From Caldalkalibacillus mannanilyticus JCM 10596 (GTDB lineage: Bacteria; Bacillota; Bacilli; Caldalkalibacillales; JCM-10596): a stretch of DNA of 64,000 bases. The stretch is from assembly GCF_000615945.1 (NCBI RefSeq), contig NZ_BAMO01000006.1, positions 62,001-126,000 of the forward strand, given 5' to 3'. The notes under the pieces were generated by a model that saw nothing but the letters and a program-made list of their open reading frames with translations, was not told where the DNA came from and ran no database searches. Position 1 is the first letter of the stretch. Each line of letters starts with the position of its first letter. A program made the translations under genes and the position numbers. Positions 1 through 8,692 of this stretch are shown here, piece by piece.

Positions 1-459
1 ATACCCTGTCTTCAATCTTGAACAGTGTAAAATTTCACTGGTTCCTCCTGATAGATGCACAGCGAGAAAGGTTTCATCTATAGGTCTATTCACCATCGAA
101 AATTCTCCGGCAGCAATATGCCCTTCTTGGTGACTTGTTTTATATAACGGTACAGAAAGAAAGTGAGCTAGTGTCTCTGCTAGGACTTCACCCACTTTAA
201 ATACAGGCATATATGATTCTTCTACTGGACGAGGACGTGTGCTCACACCTATAGCTTCTATCCGTTCTGTCTGAGGAAATTGTGAGAGAAGAGAAGGCCA
301 TACCTTCAAATGCTGAAACACAGCTACGGATTGTTGTAATCCTACTTCTCCCTGCTTCACTTCTAGTATTGGATTCTGTTCTTGCAGTACTTGATATTCG
401 TGATTGATCAAACAAATGGATGTTCTGTAATTACTTGTATCAATACCGAGAATAGACAT
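1..459 (-). CDS. TsaD/Kae1-like protein (peptidase M22 family), 3' end outside the window
   Basis: The minus frame starts at ATG 457-459 and stays open to the window edge (153 codons). It begins MSILGIDTSNYRTS, typical of the ASKHA-fold TsaD/Kae1/YeaZ group, and further on has an HQEGH metal-ligand-like motif and LSGGTSE, close to the HxxGH and SGGxT motifs of TsaD. True TsaD makes the t6A modification of tRNA with TsaB and TsaE. This protein looks like a shorter paralogue sometimes annotated as an O-sialoglycoprotein endopeptidase, and its own activity is not known. It starts 2 nt after the nusB stop, so it is probably the last gene of the acc-yqhY-nusB transcript. The C-terminus is not visible. 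Confidence 0.78.
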   Translation of the reverse strand, partial: MSILGIDTSNYRTSICLINHEYQVLQEQNPILEVKQGEVGLQQSVAVFQHLKVWPSLLSQFPQTERIEAIGVSTRPRPVEESYMPVFKVGEVLAETLAHFLSVPLYKTSHQEGHIAAGEFSMVNRPIDETFLAVHLSGGTSEILHCSRLKTGY

Positions 460-461
460 CT

Positions 462-851
462 TTATTCACCTTGTTTGGCGATACTTGAGAGAACACCATT
501 TATAAATTTACTAGACTGATCCGTGCCAAACTCTTTTGCTAACTCCACAGCCTCGTTAATCACCACTTGGTTGGGAGCATCTTCACGGTACTGTAATTCA
601 TATGTAGCCAAACGCAGGATGGCTCGATCAACATGAGGAAGTCGGTCAAGGGTCCATTTGTTTAGATGAGGCTTAAGTGTGGTATCAATTTCTTCGATAT
701 GATCACGGATTCCTGTGACCACTTCGTCTAAAAAAGAATCTCTTTCTCCACTACCTAAAACATTCTGTAACGCTTCTCCCCATTCTGTCTTCGCCAGATC
801 AACCTGATAAAGTGTTTGAATTGCTTTCTTGCGAGCTGTTCTTCTTTTCAT
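462..851 (-). CDS. nusB: Transcription antitermination factor NusB
   Basis: 129 residues, the usual NusB length. It starts MKRRTARKKAIQTLYQVD, the RNA-contacting N-terminus of the family, and has the helical core ending NGVLSSIAK. NusB pairs with NusE (S10) on boxA RNA to suppress termination in rRNA operons. The position after accB-accC-yqhY is the B. subtilis order. A strong hairpin lies just upstream, between yqhY and nusB. Confidence 0.96.
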   Translation of the reverse strand: MKRRTARKKAIQTLYQVDLAKTEWGEALQNVLGSGERDSFLDEVVTGIRDHIEEIDTTLKPHLNKWTLDRLPHVDRAILRLATYELQYREDAPNQVVINEAVELAKEFGTDQSSKFINGVLSSIAKQGE

Positions 852-883
852 TCTACCTTCTCCTTTAGTTAAGGAATGGAAAG

Positions 884-903
884 AACCACCATGACTGGTG
901 GTT
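884..903 (-). other. Hairpin between yqhY and nusB
   Basis: A perfect 8-bp inverted repeat, AACCACCA / TGGTGGTT, with a 4-nt loop. No T-tract follows on either strand, so it is not a standard terminator. It may be an mRNA-processing or attenuating structure in the acc-nusB transcript. The role is inference. Confidence 0.5.
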
Positions 904-914
904 ATCTTTATCCA

Positions 915-1319
915 TTATTTTACCCTTTTTTCCTCATTATTTGCCTGTACTTCTGGTTTAATTTGTACACTGACCACATGCACGTTCACTTCAATGACAT
1001 CTAAACCAGTCATATTTTGAATGGCGGTTTTGACGTTTTCTTGAACTGCCATTGCCACACTAGGGATGCGCACACCGTATTCAACGACAATGGATACGTC
1101 TACCGCTGTCCGTTCCTCTCCCAGTTCAACACGAACTCCCTTGGCTAGGTTCTTACGGCCCAGTCTTTCCACTATCCCGCCTACAAATCCACCGCTCATA
1201 AAAGCGACTCCATCGATCTCTGAAGCGGCTAATCCTGCAATTACCTCAATCACTTCTGGTGCAATCTCTACTTTGCCTAACTTTAGTGTTTGATTAAATT
1301 GTGGAAATGAAGTTTCCAT
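915..1319 (-). CDS. yqhY: Asp23/Gls24 family protein YqhY
   Basis: 134 residues with the Asp23/Gls24 fold: a start near LGKVEIAPEVIEVIAGLAA, then SGGFVGGI, VDVSIVVEYG and the C-terminal VNVHVVSVQ strand. Genes of this family beside accBC are linked to control of acetyl-CoA carboxylase, and B. subtilis yqhY mutants pick up acc suppressors. No membrane segment is present. The gene lies 13 nt after accC, so the two are co-transcribed. Confidence 0.93.
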   Translation of the reverse strand: METSFPQFNQTLKLGKVEIAPEVIEVIAGLAASEIDGVAFMSGGFVGGIVERLGRKNLAKGVRVELGEERTAVDVSIVVEYGVRIPSVAMAVQENVKTAIQNMTGLDVIEVNVHVVSVQIKPEVQANNEEKRVK

Positions 1320-1332
1320 TTGAGCACCTCTC

Positions 1333-2688
1333 TTATTTGTTTTTATTGGTTAAATCATAGGTTTCTAAGAATTTAGTATTAAATTCACCACTGACAAATG
1401 CCTCGTGGTTTAATACCCTTTGATGAAAGTCAATGGTTGTATCTATACCCTCGACAACAAATTCGCTTAGCGCTCGCTTCATACGTTGGATGGCTTCTTC
1501 TCTTGTTTTGCCCCACACGATGAGCTTGGCTATCATGGAATCATAGTAGGGCGAAATCATATAGCCAGGGTACGCCCCGCTATCTACACGAACACCTAAT
1601 CCACCCGGAGGTAGATACATATCTATTTTCCCTGGTGATGGCATAAAGTTCCTGTCAGGATTTTCGGCATTGATTCTACATTCGATAGACCAGCCGTTAA
1701 ATTCTACATCAGCCTGTGAAAAGGAAAGAGGATTTCCTGCGGCTACAGAAATTTGCTCCTTGATTAAATCGACTCCTGTAATAAGCTCAGTAACAGGATG
1801 CTCTACTTGAATCCTTGTATTCATCTCCATGAAATAATAATTACCCTGATGGTCATAGATAAATTCAATCGTTCCCGCTCCAGAGTAATTCACCGCCTTG
1901 GCGGCAGCCACAGCTGCTTGACCCATCTCTTCCCTTTTTTCTGCTGAAAGGGCTGGAGATGGAGCTTCTTCGATCAGCTTTTGCAAACGACGCTGAATGG
2001 AGCAATCTCTTTCTCCTAAGTGAACCACATTCCCATGGTTATCAGCCATAATTTGAATTTCTACATGTCTGAAATCCTCAATGAATTTCTCGATATATAC
2101 CCCTGGATTTCCAAAATTCGTGGCTGCTTCCTGTTGGGTAATATTGATCCCCTTGATAAGCTCTTCCTTGCTTCGTGCTACACGAATTCCTTTTCCACCG
2201 CCCCCAGCAGTCGCTTTAATAATCACTGGGTAGGTAATCTTTTCAGCCACTTGCAGCCCTTCTTCAACATCTGCCACAATTCCATCAGAACCAGGGACAA
2301 TTGGTACCCCAGCTTGAGCCATTGTTTCTCTGGCAACGGCTTTCGCTCCCATTTTATTGATAGCCTCTGGGCTAGGACCAATGAAAGTAATATTACAGGC
2401 AGCGCAGAGCTCAGCAAAATCGGCATTTTCAGATAAGAAACCATACCCTGGATGAATCGCATCTACCTCTGTTAGAGTAGCGACACTCATCAGGTTGGTA
2501 AAATTCAAATAGCTATCCTTCGATGTTTTTGGACCAATACAATAGGCTTCATCTGCGAGCCTAACATGTAATGAATCTTTGTCCACATCAGAATAAACCG
2601 CTACAGTATAGATTCCTAGCTCCTTACAAGCTCGAATAATTCGAACGGCGATTTCGCCACGATTAGCGATCAAAACTTTATTAAACAT
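1333..2688 (-). CDS. accC: Biotin carboxylase subunit of acetyl-CoA carboxylase
   Basis: 451 residues, full length. Domains in order: biotin-carboxylase N-terminal domain ([17 protein letters not shown]), ATP-grasp domain with the glycine-rich loop [14 protein letters not shown] and [14 protein letters not shown], then the C-terminal domain. It carboxylates biotin on AccB using ATP and bicarbonate, the first half of the committed step of fatty acid synthesis. It lies 14 nt downstream of accB and is transcribed with it. Confidence 0.97.
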   Translation of the reverse strand: MFNKVLIANRGEIAVRIIRACKELGIYTVAVYSDVDKDSLHVRLADEAYCIGPKTSKDSYLNFTNLMSVATLTEVDAIHPGYGFLSENADFAELCAACNITFIGPSPEAINKMGAKAVARETMAQAGVPIVPGSDGIVADVEEGLQVAEKITYPVIIKATAGGGGKGIRVARSKEELIKGINITQQEAATNFGNPGVYIEKFIEDFRHVEIQIMADNHGNVVHLGERDCSIQRRLQKLIEEAPSPALSAEKREEMGQAAVAAAKAVNYSGAGTIEFIYDHQGNYYFMEMNTRIQVEHPVTELITGVDLIKEQISVAAGNPLSFSQADVEFNGWSIECRINAENPDRNFMPSPGKIDMYLPPGGLGVRVDSGAYPGYMISPYYDSMIAKLIVWGKTREEAIQRMKRALSEFVVEGIDTTIDFHQRVLNHEAFVSGEFNTKFLETYDLTNKNK

Positions 2689-2702
2689 AGAAAGTTCCCC
2701 TT

Positions 2703-3209
2703 TTATTCAGCCTTGACAAGGAATAGTGCTTGACCGTATTCCACAAGTTGTCCATTTTCAACGAGAATTTCCACAATTTCCCCTTTAACTTCGGCCTCAA
2801 TTTCATTCATTAGCTTCATCGCTTCAACAATACACACAATAGTAGAATTGTTTACCTTATCTCCAACCTTCACATACGGGCTTGCATCTGGTGCTGGCGC
2901 CGCATAAAAAGTCCCTACCATTGGTGACACAATTTTATGTAACCCTGTATCTTGTGACTCTGGCTTTGGTGCTGCTTCTTCTTTGACCACTGGAGACACC
3001 TCAACAGGTGCAGGTGCAGAAACAACAGGTTGTGAAACAGGCTGGTATATGGTTTCTTGCACAGCAGGTGCTTGTACCTGGATCGGCGCTCCTGGCTGTG
3101 TTCCTTTTTTAATACTTACTTTTAACCCTTCAAACTCATAGTCAAAATCAGTAACGCTTGATTGATCTACTAGTTTAATTAGTTCGCGAATTTCGTGCAT
3201 TTTTAACAC
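2703..3209 (-). CDS. accB: Biotin carboxyl carrier protein (BCCP) of acetyl-CoA carboxylase
   Basis: 168 residues from a GTG start at 3207-3209, chosen because AGGAG sits 8 nt upstream and the reading [12 protein letters not shown] lines up with the usual MLNIKEIHELIK opening of the family. The middle is a Pro/Ala/Val-rich linker, and the C-terminal biotinyl domain has the biotin-acceptor motif [13 protein letters not shown] longer in-frame opening upstream has no ribosome site and encodes non-conserved residues. It has its own promoter and is separated from spoIIIAH by a terminator. Confidence 0.95.
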   Translation of the reverse strand: MLKMHEIRELIKLVDQSSVTDFDYEFEGLKVSIKKGTQPGAPIQVQAPAVQETIYQPVSQPVVSAPAPVEVSPVVKEEAAPKPESQDTGLHKIVSPMVGTFYAAPAPDASPYVKVGDKVNNSTIVCIVEAMKLMNEIEAEVKGEIVEILVENGQLVEYGQALFLVKAE

Positions 3210-3250
3210 GTGTATCACTCCTACGTTATAAAAGATTTCAAACTCCACTT

Positions 3251-3281
3251 ATTATACCATACTATTCTACCTAATTTGCAA
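3251..3281 (-). promoter_or_regulatory. Predicted vegetative promoter of accB-accC-yqhY-nusB
   Basis: On the minus strand, TTGCAA (3276-3281) and TATAAT (3251-3256) are separated by 19 nt. The spacing is long, but the -10 is preceded by TGG, an extended -10 (TGn). The AccB start is about 40 nt downstream. I did not see a convincing FapR box. Confidence 0.5.
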
Positions 3282-3324
3282 AAATAAATGACCTCACTTT
3301 AAGAGTAGCTCTCAAAGCAAGGTC
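3280..3324 (-). terminator. Terminator after the spoIIIA operon
   Basis: Read on the minus strand, GACCT pairs with AGGTC, with further pairing CTTT/AAAG and GAG/CTC inside, followed by ATTTATTTTT. It lies between spoIIIAH and accB and separates the sporulation transcript from the housekeeping acc transcript. Confidence 0.7.
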
Positions 3325-3345
3325 TTAAATCTTATATTCTTCCTC

Positions 3346-3882
3346 TTATCTATAGCTAACCTTGACTTGATTTCCTGCTACATTTAGATGCTCCTTGACA
3401 ATTTTAATAATGCCTAGCGCCTGACTTTTTTCCAAGGCTCCATCACTTTTAACGACGACATTGACACGATCTAGATCTGCGATGACAACAGCTTCTTCAA
3501 AACCTTCGGCACGAATTAAGCTTTCTAACGTTAATTCTGCTTCTGCTAGATCTGCGATCGTATTCATTTTGTTATTCGCTTCGGCAATGGTTTGTGCTGT
3601 TGCCTCTGTTGAATTCATCATTTGCTCGTATTCATCCATTAATTGTGCCCTTTGTGTATCTCTTTCCATACGATAAGACATGAAAAAGTTCGTATCCGCA
3701 TTGCTAAACGATGTAGAAATATCTGTTTCCCCTATCCCCTGTAAATCAAGAGCAAATTGATCCTCTACCTCATTCATTGAATAATAATCTACAGGTTCAT
3801 TGTTGAATAGATAGTAAGCGGACAGAACTACCATCAAGCTTAACATTGTTAATAGCCATACCGTTTGTTTTTTTAATACCAT
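3346..3882 (-). CDS. spoIIIAH: Stage III sporulation protein AH
   Basis: 178 residues. One N-terminal membrane segment (about residues 8-26) follows a short basic cytoplasmic tail (MVLKKQTVW). The rest is extracellular, with a helical stretch and a C-terminal YscJ/FliF-type ring-building domain (VIADLDRVNVVVKSDG to the end). SpoIIIAH sits in the mother-cell membrane and binds forespore SpoIIQ, making the channel or feeding tube needed for sigma-G activity. Last gene of the operon. Start supported by GGGGAGG upstream. Confidence 0.95.
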   Translation of the reverse strand: MVLKKQTVWLLTMLSLMVVLSAYYLFNNEPVDYYSMNEVEDQFALDLQGIGETDISTSFSNADTNFFMSYRMERDTQRAQLMDEYEQMMNSTEATAQTIAEANNKMNTIADLAEAELTLESLIRAEGFEEAVVIADLDRVNVVVKSDGALEKSQALGIIKIVKEHLNVAGNQVKVSYR

Positions 3883-3897
3883 CTTCTATTTCCTCCC

Positions 3898-4584
3898 CTA
3901 TTTTCGTTTTGGTAACACGGAGATTTTGTGTAACGGTACATCGAGAACTCTTTGTACTGCTTCCGTGACCATTGCTTTAACCTGCATATTTTCTGTTCCA
4001 GTGGCAACAACAAGAACTCCTCTGACTTTCGGCTTCTTGGTCATAATGATCACTGGTTCTTCGTCACTCCCTTGGCGGATGATGACGACTTGCTCTTCTT
4101 GTTTTTGATCATCGATTTGGCGATTCCCCCCTTCACGGTCTTTTTCGTTTGTTATTTGCTGTGATCGATTTCTGTTTTTCTCAACAACAATTTGCTCTGA
4201 GCTATCTAGATTGACCATGACAGAAACCTCACCAACACCTACAATTTTCCCAAGAATCTCCACCAATTGATTCTCGTACATCTCTTCATAATCAGCCATG
4301 GTAAATGGAGTTTTTTTCGAGGTGCCAATGGTTTCGAGCACCTCTCCTTGATTCGCAGTGGAACTAGTCGGGATCGATAAGGGGGACTGAACCTGTTCTT
4401 GAAAACTAAAAAAATTATGTAAGATCATCGCTCCCAGTCCCAAACAGACTAAGATCATCATCCAATGTAGAAAGCTCATCTTTCCTTTCTCAGGTGGTGG
4501 TTGAGGTTCCTCATTCTTCTCCTTAGGTTCAAAAAACAGGTTAATCAATAGATTTTTGAGCTTATTCCATATAGGTTTCTCCAC
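3898..4584 (-). CDS. spoIIIAG: Stage III sporulation protein AG
   Basis: 228 residues from GTG 4582-4584, which follows GGAGGTGATTCGA at ideal spacing; a longer opening reads into non-conserved sequence. One membrane segment (about residues 38-55) is followed by an extracellular ring-building motif domain. The polar QQITNEKDREGGNRQ insert matches the beta-triangle region of SpoIIIAG. It forms a large ring in the mother-cell half of the spore channel. The start overlaps the spoIIIAF 3' end by 23 nt, which implies translational coupling. Confidence 0.94.
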   Translation of the reverse strand: MEKPIWNKLKNLLINLFFEPKEKNEEPQPPPEKGKMSFLHWMMILVCLGLGAMILHNFFSFQEQVQSPLSIPTSSTANQGEVLETIGTSKKTPFTMADYEEMYENQLVEILGKIVGVGEVSVMVNLDSSEQIVVEKNRNRSQQITNEKDREGGNRQIDDQKQEEQVVIIRQGSDEEPVIIMTKKPKVRGVLVVATGTENMQVKAMVTEAVQRVLDVPLHKISVLPKRK

Positions 4585-5242
4585 TCGAATCACCTCCAAT
4601 CCACAAAAGAGAGATCTTGTCCTTAGATATATTCCATTCAACTTGTACTATTTTTAGAACTTCTTTTTGTAATTTTTTTTCTCTATCACTGATGTTTTTT
4701 GTTGGTGATAATGACTCCTTAGACGACGTGATTCGTACTGAAACCGGTTTGACTGGCTCTACCTTCGTTACACTGGCTGTACCCTCCTGCGGATCATTGG
4801 CGAACTCTCGCAGCTGCAAGGTAAGTTGACAATGCTCGAGCTCTACCTGCTCACGAAGGGGTCTTAGTACTAGCACAACCTCTTGAACATTCACTTCTAG
4901 TCTTGCTTCCACTTCTTTTTTGATCTCTTCTCCCCAACGATCAGCCACTTCTTGAAGCACGGATTGCTCGTGTAGCTGATTTAACTCTCCTTTTGTCTGA
5001 TCTAGCTTATTCTGAAAAGAAGAGTCCTTTTCTTCTAACAAATGATCTATGGTCATCAGCATCCGATCGTAATCAAATTTAAATAGCTGTAAAATCGGAG
5101 ATAGAATCATCAATATGACGAGAAGACCGACAACAAGCTTGACATAGCGTTTCATGTTACTGCTTGGTAGGATCAGATCTACGAAACTAGCCAATAGGAT
5201 TAACAAAACAATATGCTTGATCCACTCTCCCAGATAGGACAT
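4562..5242 (-). CDS. spoIIIAF: Stage III sporulation protein AF
   Basis: 226 residues from ATG 5240-5242, giving MSYLGEWIKHIV, which matches the family start; an ATG one codon earlier is equally possible. The AGGTG ribosome site overlaps the spoIIIAE stop. Two membrane segments (about residues 6-25 and 34-52) are followed by a long helical, soluble domain rich in Glu/Gln and a final ring-like segment. Part of the SpoIIIA-SpoIIQ channel of the engulfed forespore. Confidence 0.92.
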   Translation of the reverse strand: MSYLGEWIKHIVLLILLASFVDLILPSSNMKRYVKLVVGLLVILMILSPILQLFKFDYDRMLMTIDHLLEEKDSSFQNKLDQTKGELNQLHEQSVLQEVADRWGEEIKKEVEARLEVNVQEVVLVLRPLREQVELEHCQLTLQLREFANDPQEGTASVTKVEPVKPVSVRITSSKESLSPTKNISDREKKLQKEVLKIVQVEWNISKDKISLLWIGGDSSGETYME

Positions 5243-5250
5243 CATCAGAA

Positions 5251-6426
5251 TCACCTAACCATCACAGATAAATTACTAGCGGCAATAATAATGGTAATCG
5301 CTAGAAAAAACATAAGACAGACAGTAGCCAAAGCAGCGAAAACATAGACCAAGCTTTTGCCAATAATGTTCAAGCAGCTAATTACATTTGAGCTCCCCAG
5401 AGGCTGAAGCACTGCTGCAGAGATGTTAAAGATAAGGGCAATCGTCAGGATTTTAAGAGCAGGAAAGGCACAGAGCAGCAGTAAGATAATGACACCTGCC
5501 AAGCCTACAGTGTTCTTCACCAAGAGCGAGGCGCCAATCACTGTGTCAGTAGCATCTGTAAACATTCTTCCAACCACTGGAACAAAGTTACCTGTAATGA
5601 ATTTGGCTGTCTTAATTGTCACTCCATCTAAGACAGCACTCGCCGCTCCCTGCACGGAAACAACCCCTAGAAAAATGGTGAGAAAAACACCCAAAATTCC
5701 AACACTGATGTTTCTTAATAAAGTCGATAACTGGCTAACCTTATATTCCTCGGAAAAGGTACTGACAATGCCAAGAACTGCAGAAAAGAATAACAGAGGA
5801 AAGACCACACTATAGATAAATACTCCACTACTATTCACTAGAAAGACAATGAGAGGGTGAAACAGAGAAACAGAGGTAATATTGCCAAGTGAAGCCATTA
5901 AGGCTAAAACGAGTGGCATTAACGCCATCATGAAATGAACCATATTAGATATAGCTTCCTTCGCATAGCCTATCGCCACATGAAAGCTATTCATTGCCAG
6001 TAACAGAATAACAAGATAGGTGATCGAATAGGCTACCTTACTCACACTATTTTTTTCGAAGGCGGATTGAATATTTTCTAGGATCATACTAAAAACGGTT
6101 AAGATAATAATGGCTCCCAGTAGCTTTCCGTTAATCCATAGCTCTTGGAAGATAAATTTAAGAAACCCTTTAAACATTCCTACTGAAAAAAGAGAACCTT
6201 CTAATTTAAAAAAATCCTTTAATGAGAGCGGCTGATTCTCAGGAAGATAACCATTATATTCTGTTTTCACTTGCTCCCAGAACTGTTCAATCTCAGTTGT
6301 ACCTAGATTTTCTAATTGTTGTTCAATAAAGGTATCAGCAGGGCTTCCTCCTTCTGCTTGAACAGCTTGGGGAAGTTGAGTCAGAACTACTATGACTAGA
6401 GTGATATACTGGAATAGCCTCTTCAT
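5251..6426 (-). CDS. spoIIIAE: Stage III sporulation protein AE
   Basis: 391 residues, with a cleavable-looking signal (MKRLFQYITLVIVVLTQ, AVQA before the predicted cut) and about eight hydrophobic membrane segments after residue 90. It is the largest polytopic subunit of the SpoIIIA complex and is thought to form an export-gate-like component. AAAGGAG precedes the ATG. Frame intact. Confidence 0.94.
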   Translation of the reverse strand: MKRLFQYITLVIVVLTQLPQAVQAEGGSPADTFIEQQLENLGTTEIEQFWEQVKTEYNGYLPENQPLSLKDFFKLEGSLFSVGMFKGFLKFIFQELWINGKLLGAIIILTVFSMILENIQSAFEKNSVSKVAYSITYLVILLLAMNSFHVAIGYAKEAISNMVHFMMALMPLVLALMASLGNITSVSLFHPLIVFLVNSSGVFIYSVVFPLLFFSAVLGIVSTFSEEYKVSQLSTLLRNISVGILGVFLTIFLGVVSVQGAASAVLDGVTIKTAKFITGNFVPVVGRMFTDATDTVIGASLLVKNTVGLAGVIILLLLCAFPALKILTIALIFNISAAVLQPLGSSNVISCLNIIGKSLVYVFAALATVCLMFFLAITIIIAASNLSVMVR

Positions 6427-6454
6427 CTCTCTCGACTCCTTTTACTCAGAACTA

Positions 6455-6843
6455 TCAGGTCGGAATGAAATTCATGACGGTTTCAATGATCACTGTTATA
6501 ATGGGAATCGCCATCACCATAATTAGAATCTTTCCAGCTAGTTCAATCTTTGAGGCAATAGCCCCTGCCCCGCATCTCTTGTGATCTGTGCCCCAAATTC
6601 CGCAATATAAGCTATTCCAATAATCTTTAAGATGGTTTTTAAGTAAATCAAGTTAATTCCACCTTCAGTAGCCAATCTTTCTAATAGGCTAATTACCTCT
6701 GCTATTTTTCCGATTAAAAAAAGAAAGATCATAAGACCTGTAATCGTCGCCAGCATGAAGGCAAAAATCGGCTTTTGTTCCTTCAGGATGAGAATTAAAA
6801 TGGTGGCAATAAGTCCAAAGCCTACAATCTGAATGATCTCCAT
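6455..6843 (-). CDS. spoIIIAD: Stage III sporulation protein AD (single-base frameshift)
   Basis: Starts at ATG 6841-6843 (MEIIQIVGFGLIAT) after AGGAGGG. It matches SpoIIIAD up to EFGAQITRDAGQG, then stops early in this frame. The next frame carries on with AIASKIELAGKILIM to MNFIPT and a TGA at 6455-6457. One extra G in the G-runs at 6562-6571 restores a 129-residue protein, the normal family length. It is a small polytopic membrane subunit of the spore channel. Most probably a sequencing deletion, since true loss would be expected to block sporulation. Confidence 0.88.
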
Positions 6844-6853
6844 TCCATCCCTC

Positions 6854-7057
6854 CTACTGAAAGAGAAAGACGGTTTTGATCTTCTCAAACAAATCATGAA
6901 TCCAGTTGGCAACCATAAATAACACAACAATAAAGCCTATGAGCGTGACCCATTGAGCAATATCCTTTCTCCCTGCTTGTTCTAAAACGGTGTGAAGCAT
7001 GGCAACAATAATCCCTATACCTGCTATCTGAAAAATTGCATTCACATCATAGCCCAA
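6854..7057 (-). CDS. spoIIIAC: Stage III sporulation protein AC
   Basis: 67 residues from a TTG start at 7055-7057, giving MGYDVNAIFQIAG, which fits the family start MGVDVNVIFQIAG. GAGGTGG lies 5 nt upstream; a GTG three codons earlier overlaps this ribosome site and is not favoured. Two membrane segments and a conserved LFEKIKTVFLFQ tail. Small membrane subunit of the SpoIIIA channel. Confidence 0.93.
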   Translation of the reverse strand: MGYDVNAIFQIAGIGIIVAMLHTVLEQAGRKDIAQWVTLIGFIVVLFMVANWIHDLFEKIKTVFLFQ

Positions 7058-7081
7058 GAAATCCACCTCTCTAACCTCAAT

Positions 7082-7599
7082 CTAGATCAATACGATGACG
7101 ATAAGAGCCCCAGTTAAAAAACCCAACGTTTTGTACATTTTTTCATGTTTTAGCTGCTCCTCTCTGGCTTCTAACTCTGCTTGCTTAAATTTAGCCATCA
7201 TGAGCTTCAGATGCTTTTGCTGATCGGCACGATCTGAATTTCCGATAATCTTGCCAAAGTGATGTAACCATTCGATCTCCAGTGGCTTCATAGCGAGGTG
7301 GGGAATGATTTCTTTGAGTGATTTTTCCCAGCATTCATACGTGGTTGCTCCGTCCAAGGTTTCCAGGTAGTGCGTACATCTGAAGAATAGATCACCTATC
7401 ACTCCGGTATTTGTTTGACTAATCTTACGAAAGGCTGCTTCAAGAGGAGTAGCGGCATACGAAATCTCCGTTTCTAGCATTTGCAAATCCATTTGAATTT
7501 CTCTTAATTGTTTCGTGCGATGAGAGAGGCGTTTCGCTAGATAGAAGCTACTAAGGTGCAAGCAATAAGGATAAACGATGCTCCCACAACTTTAAGCAT
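7082..7599 (-). CDS. spoIIIAB: Stage III sporulation protein AB (single-base frameshift near the N-terminus)
   Basis: The start is ATG 7597-7599 (MLKVVGASFILIACT) after GAGGAG, overlapping the spoIIIAA stop by 8 nt. This frame ends after 20 codons, while the frame offset by one continues SSFYLAKRLSHRTKQL to the natural stop at 7082. One added base near 7551-7557 joins them into about 172 residues. The N-terminal and C-terminal membrane helices flank a cytoplasmic helical domain that resembles a GspF/PilC-type platform protein; this matches SpoIIIAB in full. Probably a sequencing error. Confidence 0.88.
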
Positions 7600-8566
7600 A
7601 TATTTCTCCTCTTTCTAGAACACGAATCTTGCGAGCTTCACCATCTAAGATTGCCTCAATGGTTCCTACACCTCTTCGCTTGCTTAGTACAATGTACCGC
7701 TGAAAGGAACCGGCAGACAGAAGCTCTCTCAACTTAGGTCTTTTTCTTATATCCTCCACCGAGGAACCGTGCACAGTGGTTACAATGCCTACCCCTGCAT
7801 AAATAGCTTCCATTATGGCACTGACATCCTCCTCGCTCCCTATTTCATCCGTTGCAATAATATCAGGGCTCATGGAGCGTATGAGCATCATCATCCCCTC
7901 TGCCTTAGGACAAGCATCTAGTACATCCACTCTAGGACCCAAATCCTTTTGAGGGATTCCTTCTAGGCAACTTGCAATCTCAGAGCGTTCATCCACTACG
8001 CCTATTTTCTGACCTTGTAACAAAAGATCAGCTTCTCCCCTACTGAGGACCCGAATCATATCGCGTAGTAAAGTCGTTTTTCCGCAGCGAGGAGGAGAAA
8101 TAATCAAAGTATTTAATAGTCTTCCCTGCTCGATTAAGGAAGGAAGCAAGGGTATAGCAATATTCTTTACTTCCTTAGCAATTCGAAAATTAAAGGACTT
8201 AATATCTCTTAACAACTTCAGTCTGCCTTCCTCTATAATGCCTCGTCCTGCAATTCCAACCCGATGACCTCCAGCAACCGTAATATATCCCCTTTTTAGC
8301 TCTTCTTCTACAGCATAGACAGAGTGACGACTGATCAAGTTCATGATCTTATGAGCCGCTTCTTCATCTGGGATCAGCCCTTGTTCTGCTTGAGAAGATA
8401 TTGTTCCTTGAGTGGTTAGAAAAAAAGATTGATTTCTTATCACGAGTTCCACAGGACGCCCCACTCTAATACGCACTTCTTCGAGCCAAGCGATCTGCTC
8501 TGCATCAAGTCCTTGTAGAGCTTGTTTAATCGTTGCAGGCATATAAGACAAAATAGGAATGTTCAC
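7592..8566 (-). CDS. spoIIIAA: Stage III sporulation protein AA, secretion-type ATPase
   Basis: 324 residues from GTG 8564-8566, chosen because AAAGGAGG lies 8 nt upstream; an ATG 13 codons earlier would make the ribosome site part of the protein. It has Walker A SPPRCGKTTLLRD, Walker B DIIATDEIGSEED and the acidic/arginine pattern of type II/IV secretion ATPases. It is the cytoplasmic motor of the SpoIIIA-SpoIIQ channel. First gene of the operon. Confidence 0.95.
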   Translation of the reverse strand: MNIPILSYMPATIKQALQGLDAEQIAWLEEVRIRVGRPVELVIRNQSFFLTTQGTISSQAEQGLIPDEEAAHKIMNLISRHSVYAVEEELKRGYITVAGGHRVGIAGRGIIEEGRLKLLRDIKSFNFRIAKEVKNIAIPLLPSLIEQGRLLNTLIISPPRCGKTTLLRDMIRVLSRGEADLLLQGQKIGVVDERSEIASCLEGIPQKDLGPRVDVLDACPKAEGMMMLIRSMSPDIIATDEIGSEEDVSAIMEAIYAGVGIVTTVHGSSVEDIRKRPKLRELLSAGSFQRYIVLSKRRGVGTIEAILDGEARKIRVLERGEIYA

Positions 8567-8692
8567 ATCTACCTCCTCCTTTGTCCTCTTTCTTAACACA
8601 TTCATATGCAGGCTTGTTCAAAATCATGCAGATAATTTCTTGCGAAGGGGATAAACTACCAGTGAGAAAAGACGACCTAGAGGAGGATAAGT

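Noticed and set aside
2020-2436. Open plus frame of 138 residues opposite accC
   Set aside because: Antisense to the ATP-grasp domain of accC; no supporting signals.
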